Positions 7,328 through 11,758 of a stretch of 11,758 nucleotides of DNA are shown in pieces. The position numbers were made by a program, and so were the translations under genes. How positions within the stretch are numbered: position 1 is the stretch's first letter; every line of letters begins with the position of its first letter. The stretch lies in contig DAOUTP010000037.1 of NCBI GenBank assembly GCA_030626645.1, positions 1 through 11,758 of the forward strand. Reading direction: 5' to 3'. The notes below the pieces were generated by a model, which searched no databases, was not told the origin of the DNA, and saw nothing but the letters and a program-made list of their open reading frames with translations. The stretch comes from Candidatus Cloacimonadota bacterium (GTDB taxonomy: Bacteria > Cloacimonadota > Cloacimonadia > Cloacimonadales > TCS61).

Positions 7328-8346
7328 AATTGCTCGATAAACTCATCGATGTCTTCTTCAGTCGTATCAAAAGAGGTCATCCATCTAACTTCAGACCTAT
7401 TCTCGTCCCACATATAAAAGAAGAATTCTTTCTGTAATTTGGGAATAATTTCGGATGGCACAATTGCAAAAACGCCATTAGCTTCCACTGTTTGAGTTAT
7501 CTTTATTTGTGGAAATTTTGAAACTTTTTCAACAAGTAGCTTCGCCATTTTATTAGCGTGTTCTGCATTCTTCTTCCAAAGATCATTAGTAAGAAGTGTT
7601 TCAAATTGTACTGCCATGAATCTCATTTTGGATGCCAACTGCATCCCCTGTTTACGGTAATATTTAAAATTCTCCGACATCTTTTTATTAAAAAATATTA
7701 TTGCTTCAGCATTCATAGCTCCATTCTTGGTTAGACCAAATGAAAGGGCATCAATACCAGCATCCACAGTAACTTCACGTAAGCTACGATCCAAACTTAC
7801 AGCAGCATTACAAAGTCTTGCTCCATCCATGTGAACGAATATTCCATTCTCATGTGCATAACTAGAAATTTCTTTTATTTCATCAGGAGTATAAACCGTA
7901 CCAAGTTCTGTGACTTGCGCAATTGAGATAATTTTTGGTTGGGAATGATGTTCAAATCCAAAATCATGCATGTGATATTTTATCTTCTCAATTGTAAGTT
8001 TGCCATTTTCAGTTGGGACAGAAAGCAGTTTGCATCCGGTGAATTTTTCCGGTGCACCACATTCATCCACATTGATATGAGCGGTCTCTGCACAGATAAT
8101 TGAATTGTATGACTCAGTAAGCATCTTTAAGCCCAGCACATTTGAGCCGGTACCATTGAACATAAAGTAGACATCAATATCTTCACCAAAATGTTCTTTT
8201 ATCTTATAAATTGCATTTTGTGTGTAAATATCATCTCCATACGCAATGCAATGTCCTATATTTGCATTTTGTATCGCTATTAATACTTCCGGATGAATTC
8301 CAGCATTATTATCACTGGCAAAACCACGCTTCAGCTCATTTCTCAT
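7309..8346 (-). CDS. Threonine-aldolase family PLP enzyme
   Basis: A cytoplasmic fold-type I PLP enzyme of the beta-eliminating lyase/threonine aldolase family, 345 residues, the usual length. Low-specificity members cleave L-threonine or L-allo-threonine to glycine and acetaldehyde. Visible landmarks: SDNNAG near the N-terminus (11-16); FNGTGSNVLGL (63-73), the phosphate-binding loop; AETAHINVDE (86-95) with His90 likely stacking on the cofactor; HMDGARL (172-178) with Asp174 contacting the pyridine nitrogen and Arg177; and SFGLTKNGAM (202-211) with Lys207 as the Schiff-base lysine. Start ATG (8344-8346) has AGGA 6 nt upstream on the reverse strand (8353-8356). Convergent with the pilus cassette and transcribed separately from it. 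Substrate preference (threonine, or other beta-hydroxy amino acids such as phenylserine) cannot be read from the sequence, so no symbol is assigned, although ltaE is the nearest named relative. Confidence 0.88.
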   Translation of the reverse strand: MRNELKRGFASDNNAGIHPEVLIAIQNANIGHCIAYGDDIYTQNAIYKIKEHFGEDIDVYFMFNGTGSNVLGLKMLTESYNSIICAETAHINVDECGAPEKFTGCKLLSVPTENGKLTIEKIKYHMHDFGFEHHSQPKIISIAQVTELGTVYTPDEIKEISSYAHENGIFVHMDGARLCNAAVSLDRSLREVTVDAGIDALSFGLTKNGAMNAEAIIFFNKKMSENFKYYRKQGMQLASKMRFMAVQFETLLTNDLWKKNAEHANKMAKLLVEKVSKFPQIKITQTVEANGVFAIVPSEIIPKLQKEFFFYMWDENRSEVRWMTSFDTTEEDIDEFIEQLKSLLK

Positions 8347-8373
8347 AACAATTCCTCTTTTGTGTATTTGAAC

Positions 8374-8402
8374 TTTTATTACTATACTTTATATTTTGTC
8401 AA
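8374..8402 (-). promoter_or_regulatory. Candidate promoter of the aldolase gene
   Basis: On the reverse strand a perfect TTGACA (8397-8402) is followed after about 17 nt by ATAAAA (8374-8379), some 27 nt before the start codon. The -35 is convincing, the -10 only moderately so. It lies immediately downstream of the terminator of the preceding reverse-strand gene, implying that the two are separate units. Confidence 0.45.
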
Positions 8403-8407
8403 ATCAC

Positions 8408-8443
8408 AAAAAAAAGGCACCACTAAATAGTGGTGCTTTTTTT
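8408..8443 (-). terminator. Rho-independent terminator of the DUF5684-like gene
   Basis: A perfect 8-bp stem, GCACCACT (8417-8424) with AGTGGTGC (8429-8436), and a 4-nt AAAT loop, flanked by an A run on the left and a T run on the right. Read on the reverse strand the hairpin is followed by a U tract, 16 nt beyond the stop of the 8459-8851 gene. It would also work on the forward strand, but no forward gene ends nearby. This is the clearest terminator in the window. Confidence 0.85.
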
Positions 8444-8458
8444 ATATAATTATCTATT

Positions 8459-8851
8459 TTATGTTTGAACTACGATCTCTCTTTTTATTGGAGTATATAC
8501 TGCATCACTAAATCCAAGCATTGGGTAGAAAATAAGTGGTAAAAATATTAGTCCAAATCCATAGCCTACACCTTTTCCAAATGATTTTGCCAAATCAAAG
8601 ATAACTATGAAAACACAAATGATATTTGCCACTGGAACTATATACATGAGAATAATCCACCAGCCGGGTCTTCTTACAATTTCTAACAATAAGATAACAT
8701 TATAGATAGGAATAAATGCTCCCCAACCCGGTTTACCAGCTTTTTCAAATATTTTCCATAAACCTACTACTGAAACAAGCCAAATAACAAAAAATAAAAA
8801 AGTAACAAAACCACCACCACCTTTAGCTACTGTAAACAACACTGAATTCAT
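8459..8851 (-). CDS. Small integral membrane protein, DUF5684-like
   Basis: A 130-residue protein with about four hydrophobic segments (about 14-33, 45-60, 65-87, 94-115). It carries the recurring pattern of a small bacterial membrane family I recognise as DUF5684: KAGKPGWGAFIPIYN (about 37-51), a Gly-Trp-Trp turn, then DLAKSFGKGVGYGFGL and FLPLIFYP. Members are often mis-annotated as signal peptidase I, but no Ser/Lys catalytic motif is present. Function is unknown. A strong Shine-Dalgarno GGAGGG (8858-8863) lies 6 nt before the start. It has its own candidate promoter and a clean terminator, so it is probably a single-gene unit, divergent from the umuD operon. Family recognition is from memory of the motif pattern and is moderately sure. 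Confidence 0.82.
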   Translation of the reverse strand: MNSVLFTVAKGGGGFVTFLFFVIWLVSVVGLWKIFEKAGKPGWGAFIPIYNVILLLEIVRRPGWWIILMYIVPVANIICVFIVIFDLAKSFGKGVGYGFGLIFLPLIFYPMLGFSDAVYTPIKREIVVQT

Positions 8852-8878
8852 AATACGCCCTCCTTTTTTTATAAATCA

Positions 8879-8907
8879 AAAAATAAATTGTAAATTTATA
8901 GTGTCAA
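8879..8907 (-). promoter_or_regulatory. Candidate promoter of the DUF5684-like gene
   Basis: Reverse-strand TTGACACTATAAA begins at 8907 (TTGACA at 8902-8907). An AT-rich TATTTT/ATTTTT follows at 16-17 nt spacing. The distance from TTGACA to the start codon is about 50 nt. The first twelve bases are identical to those of the pilT promoter candidate. Confidence 0.5.
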
Positions 8908-8991
8908 GAATTTTACTTTAGTTAATTATTTCGTATAAATAAATGCTTTTAAATCTAATTCGCCGTATTATCTTTTAGGTTAATATATTTA

Positions 8992-9019
8992 TTGACACTT
9001 TAACTAATAAGTTAATTTT
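8992..9019 (+). promoter_or_regulatory. Candidate promoter of the umuD-umuC-dinB operon
   Basis: TTGACA (8992-8997), then AATTTT/ATTTTT at 16-17 nt spacing (about 9014-9019), leaving room for a leader of roughly 20-25 nt before the ATG at 9049. The inverted repeat at 9000-9015 occupies the spacer. Confidence 0.5.
9000..9015. promoter_or_regulatory. Candidate SOS operator (inverted repeat) in the umuD promoter
   Basis: TTAACT-AATA-AGTTAA is a perfect 6+4+6 inverted repeat placed between the -35 and -10 of a DNA-damage polymerase operon, the classical position for a repressor such as LexA. The sequence does not match the E. coli or Bacillus LexA box, but LexA boxes differ strongly between phyla. 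No lexA gene is in the window. Confidence 0.5.
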
Positions 9020-9034
9020 TGAATTGAAGTATGT

Positions 9035-9039
9035 GGGAG
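9035..9039 (+). promoter_or_regulatory. Ribosome binding site that decides the umuD start
   Basis: GGGAG lies 9 nt before ATG 9049 (15 nt before a second ATG at 9055). The longer reading from ATG 9031 would bury this site in the coding region and begin almost at the predicted transcript start. Confidence 0.65.
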
Positions 9040-9048
9040 CTAAGAATA

Positions 9049-9516
9049 ATGAGTATGAGAAGTAACAAATTGAAACACAAATCAGATGATACTATTGCAG
9101 ATATTTTTCATTGTAAAATTTCCACATCCCTCCCACGACCTCTTCTTGGAAATGAAGTACCTGCCGGTTTTCCTTCTCCTGCACAAGATTATATTGAAGA
9201 AAATCTTGATTTGAATGAACATCTTATTTCTCACCCTTCAGCAACCTATTTTGTTAAAGTTGTGGGATACTCTATGGTAGATGCGGGAATTTATCCAGAA
9301 GATATTCTCATCGTTGATAGAGCAGTAGAACCAGCTCACAAAAAAATAGTGATAGCAATAGTTGATGGTGAACTTACAGTAAAGCGGCTTTATAAAAAGA
9401 ATAAAAAATGGTTTCTCGCACCTGAGAATCCAGAATTTGAACCTCTTGAAATTACACGCGATATAAATTTCCATATTTGGGGTGTAGTTATCTATTCCAT
9501 TCATAAGATGAGATAA
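9049..9516 (+). CDS. umuD: UmuD-like self-cleaving subunit of an error-prone polymerase
   Basis: A cytoplasmic S24-family protein that, in the known system, cleaves itself when stimulated by RecA filaments; the shortened form activates UmuC. With the start at 9049 it has 155 residues against 139 in E. coli. The cleavage site is Ala39-Gly40 in EVPAGFPSPAQDY; E. coli uses Cys-Gly. The catalytic dyad is Ser75 (GYSMVDAGI) and Lys112 (DGELTVKRL), with the same 37-residue spacing as Ser60 and Lys97 in E. coli. HPSATYFVKV (62-71) is nearly identical to the E. coli stretch. There is no helix-turn-helix, so it is not LexA; the N-terminal arm of about 39 residues is longer and more basic than usual. 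A 2-nt gap separates it from umuC. The promoter's inverted repeat suggests damage-inducible control. An alternative in-frame ATG at 9031 would add six residues. Confidence 0.92.
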   Translation: MSMRSNKLKHKSDDTIADIFHCKISTSLPRPLLGNEVPAGFPSPAQDYIEENLDLNEHLISHPSATYFVKVVGYSMVDAGIYPEDILIVDRAVEPAHKKIVIAIVDGELTVKRLYKKNKKWFLAPENPEFEPLEITRDINFHIWGVVIYSIHKMR

Positions 9517-9518
9517 CA

Positions 9519-10799
9519 ATGGTAAAGAATACTGTCGCTTTAGTTGATTGCAACAGCTTTTACGCATCATGCGAGAAAGTGTTCAATCCGCATCTTGCAA
9601 ATAAACCCGTGGGCATATTATCAAATAATGACGGTATAATCGTAGCACTTTCCAACGAATTAAAAAAATTGGGAATTTCCCGTGGAGCTGCTGCCTTCAA
9701 AATTGATAAACATTTTATTAGAAGGCATGGCATCAGACTGTTTTCCTCAAATTATACATTATACGGTGATATGTCTACCAGAGTTATGGATACATTATCA
9801 ATGTTCACACCCGATCTTGAAGTGTATTCTATTGATGAAGCATTTTTGTCGTTGAGAGGATTTGAACACCTGAACCTGACCGATTACGGCAGACAAATAA
9901 AAAAAACTGTGTGGCAGCACACTGGATTACCAGTTTCAGTTGGGATAGGACCTACCAAAACTCTGGCAAAAATTGCAAATCGTTTTGCCAAGAAGCATAA
10001 TTTTGTAGAAGGTGTCTTTGATATTACAGATCATCCTGACAGGGATAAGATCCTGCGATGGGTTGAAGTAGAATATATTTGGGGTGTGGGAAGGCAATAC
10101 GCCAAAATGCTGCGCCGCAACGGGATCACAAATGCGTATGAACTCACGCAGGTTCAGGATAACTGGATACAGAAGAAAATGACGATCGTTGGTTTACGTT
10201 TGGTAAAAGAATTGCGTGGAATTGCCTGTATTGACTTAGAAATGGATATAAAACCAAAGAAAGAGATCGTGTCATCCAGATCATTTGGGAATCCGGTAAC
10301 CGGACTACAGGATTTGCTGGAAGCCACTTCTGATTACTGCAGTGTAGCTGTGAAAAAACTGCGTTCCCAAAACCAGGTGGCTTCACTTATTATTGTATTT
10401 CTCTCCACAAATCGTTTTAAGAATGAACCGCAATATGCAAATTATGCAAAAGCACGTCTTCCTCTTCCCTCCGGCTACACTCCGGATTTTATTCATGCTG
10501 CCAACAGAATTTTAAAGAAAATCTACCGTCCCGGATACAAATACAAAAAAGTTGGTGTAATGCTCGCTGATATCATGCATCAAAGCAAAGCACCGCTCGA
10601 TTTTTTCCAACCTACATATCTGGATGATCATCGAAAAATTATTATGGATTGTATGGATGATATTAATGAAAAAATGGGATCACATAAACTTACTTATGCT
10701 TCTGCCGGCATTAATAAACCATGGCAGATGAAAAGGGAACAACTTACTCCCAGTTATACAACAAGTTGGAAACACATTCCGGTGGTAAAAGCAATATGA
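9519..10799 (+). CDS. umuC: UmuC-like Y-family translesion DNA polymerase
   Basis: Catalytic subunit of a polymerase V-like enzyme, 426 residues, close to E. coli UmuC (422). Palm metal ligands are Asp10 (VDCNSFYASCE) and Asp106/Glu107 (YSIDEAFL). Tyr15 is the expected steric gate against ribonucleotides. VGIGPTKTLAKIANRFAKK (141-159) is the fingers/palm signature and WGVGRQYAKML (188-198) the thumb helix-hairpin region. The little finger domain follows (about 245-350). A PLDFF segment (359-363) sits where the beta-clamp binding motif lies in UmuC. The C-terminus (WQMKREQLTPSYTTSW) matches the short DUF4113 region found in UmuC but not DinB. Its stop overlaps the dinB start in an ATGA, so the two are translationally coupled. 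All catalytic residues are intact. Confidence 0.95.
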   Translation: MVKNTVALVDCNSFYASCEKVFNPHLANKPVGILSNNDGIIVALSNELKKLGISRGAAAFKIDKHFIRRHGIRLFSSNYTLYGDMSTRVMDTLSMFTPDLEVYSIDEAFLSLRGFEHLNLTDYGRQIKKTVWQHTGLPVSVGIGPTKTLAKIANRFAKKHNFVEGVFDITDHPDRDKILRWVEVEYIWGVGRQYAKMLRRNGITNAYELTQVQDNWIQKKMTIVGLRLVKELRGIACIDLEMDIKPKKEIVSSRSFGNPVTGLQDLLEATSDYCSVAVKKLRSQNQVASLIIVFLSTNRFKNEPQYANYAKARLPLPSGYTPDFIHAANRILKKIYRPGYKYKKVGVMLADIMHQSKAPLDFFQPTYLDDHRKIIMDCMDDINEKMGSHKLTYASAGINKPWQMKREQLTPSYTTSWKHIPVVKAI

Positions 10800-11758
10800 T
10801 CAAAATAAGAAAAATCATTCACGTGGACATGGATGCATTCTTTGCAGCAGTAGAAATTCGGGATAATCCTGAATATAGGGGCAAACCTATTATTGTGGGA
10901 GGAAAACCAAACAGCCGTGGAGTAGTCTCAACTTGTTCCTATGAAGCCAGAAAATATGGGATACATTCGGCAATGCCAAGTTTTATGGCATATAAATTGT
11001 GTCCGCATGCTATTTTTGTGCGTGGCAGATTCGATGCTTACAGAGAAGCATCTGAACAGGTAAAAGAAATATATTATGAATACTCCGACCTGGTAGAACC
11101 TGTTTCAATTGATGAAGCGTATATTGATGTAACAGAGAATAAAAAGGACATTGCATCAGCTACTCAGATTGCGATCGAGATTAGGAGGAAGATCTTTAAT
11201 AAAACAAAACTCACAGCATCGGCGGGAGTTTCCTACAATAAATTCCTGGCAAAAATTGCTTCCGATATGAATAAACCTGATGGGTTAATGGTGGTAACTC
11301 CTTTGAAGGCAAGACAAGTGCTGGAGGAACTTCCAATTGGAAAATTTCATGGAATTGGAAAGGTAAGTGAAAATAAAATGAATATGCTGGGGATAAGAAC
11401 TGGCAAAGATCTGAAAGAGAGAACCTTGAAAGAATTAATGAAGCATTTTGGAAAAGTTGGAAGTTATTATTATAATATTGTGAGGGGAATAGATGATCGG
11501 GAAGTAACTACAGAGAGAATTAGAAAATCACTTGGACATGAGCGAACCTTCGCGAAAGATATAAGTGACGTGAATAAAATGGTAGAAATTCTTATTAAAC
11601 TTGGTGAAAAAATTAGTAAGCAGATGCAGGAAAGAAAATTCAAGGCAAAAACTTTGACACTGAAAATTAAATATGCAAATTTTGATCTTGTGAGCAGAAG
11701 CAGAACACTTGATATCCCGTTTGATAAAGATAATGTTATCAATCACCTGGGAAGAAAA
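10796..11758 (+). CDS. dinB: DNA polymerase IV (DinB-like), 3' partial
   Basis: The reading frame opens at ATG 10796, overlapping the umuC stop, and stays open to the right edge: 321 residues visible of an expected 350-400. It encodes a second Y-family polymerase. HVDMDAFFAAVE (9-20) gives the metal ligand Asp11 and the steric gate Phe16, the Phe that separates DinB from the Tyr of UmuC. EPVSIDEAYIDV gives Asp106/Glu107. SAGVSYNKFLAKIASDMNKP is the palm/fingers signature, and PIGKFHGIGK the thumb helix-hairpin-helix. The last visible part lies in the little finger; any C-terminal beta-clamp motif is beyond the window. It has no promoter of its own that I can see and a purine-rich stretch inside umuC serves as leader. 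Identity is very secure. Confidence 0.94.
   Translation, partial: MIKIRKIIHVDMDAFFAAVEIRDNPEYRGKPIIVGGKPNSRGVVSTCSYEARKYGIHSAMPSFMAYKLCPHAIFVRGRFDAYREASEQVKEIYYEYSDLVEPVSIDEAYIDVTENKKDIASATQIAIEIRRKIFNKTKLTASAGVSYNKFLAKIASDMNKPDGLMVVTPLKARQVLEELPIGKFHGIGKVSENKMNMLGIRTGKDLKERTLKELMKHFGKVGSYYYNIVRGIDDREVTTERIRKSLGHERTFAKDISDVNKMVEILIKLGEKISKQMQERKFKAKTLTLKIKYANFDLVSRSRTLDIPFDKDNVINHLGRK

Noticed and set aside
8459..8851. Signal peptidase I
   Set aside because: The family is often mis-named so, but no catalytic Ser or Lys motif is present; the pattern fits DUF5684.
8912..8925. TTTACT-N2-AGTTAA upstream of the DUF5684-like gene as an operator
   Set aside because: One mismatch and a 2-nt instead of 4-nt spacer; it lies just outside the -35 and is not convincing.
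9049..9516. LexA repressor
   Set aside because: It has the S24 peptidase fold and cleavage site, but no N-terminal helix-turn-helix, and it is followed by umuC.
11470..11746. Reverse-strand open frames near the right end
   Set aside because: They are antisense shadows of dinB, whose forward frame is continuous with all family motifs.

Overview
The window comes from an AT-rich, Gram-negative (two-membrane) bacterium that uses the standard bacterial code: it encodes an outer-membrane secretin, periplasmic pilus domains and genes with Shine-Dalgarno sites. The lineage cannot be fixed from this sequence. The fused alignment-complex genes and base composition would suit an uncultured FCB-group phylum such as Cloacimonadota, but that is a low-confidence guess.

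Layout. (1) Bases 1-1608, forward: a two-gene signalling pair. The first is a multi-pass membrane sensor, cut by the left edge, that ends after its dimerisation/phospho-acceptor module and has no kinase ATPase domain. Three bases later comes a response regulator whose output half resembles a cyclic-nucleotide-binding beta-roll. (2) Bases 1890-7295, forward: a compact type IV pilus cassette with its own candidate promoter. It holds a PilT-type retraction ATPase, a PilM+PilN+TPR fusion, a PilO+PilP fusion and a short PilQ-type secretin, with intergenic gaps of 10, 1 and 1 nt. No pilB, pilC or pilin gene is present. (3) Bases 7309-8346, reverse: a PLP-dependent threonine-aldolase family enzyme convergent with the secretin gene. 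(4) Bases 8459-8851, reverse: a small DUF5684-like membrane protein with a clear terminator. (5) Bases 9049-11758, forward: a translesion-synthesis operon umuD-umuC-dinB. The dinB gene runs off the right edge. The operon sits behind a promoter that contains a perfect inverted repeat, a likely SOS operator.

How the genes fit together. In region 2 almost the whole cell-envelope-spanning pilus alignment complex (M, N, O, P, Q) is packed into three polypeptides, with stoichiometries fixed by fusion and extra periplasmic TPRs hung on the PilN part. The upstream sensor has a PilS-like membrane module, so it may control the pilus, but its regulator lacks the PilR AAA+ domain. Region 5 would supply two error-prone Y-family polymerases in one DNA-damage-inducible transcript. 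Four transcription units (pilT, aldolase, DUF5684, umuD) each have a perfect TTGACA about 50-70 nt before the start codon. Three of these share the longer word TTGACACTWTAA.

No RNA gene, CRISPR array, insertion sequence or origin was recognised.
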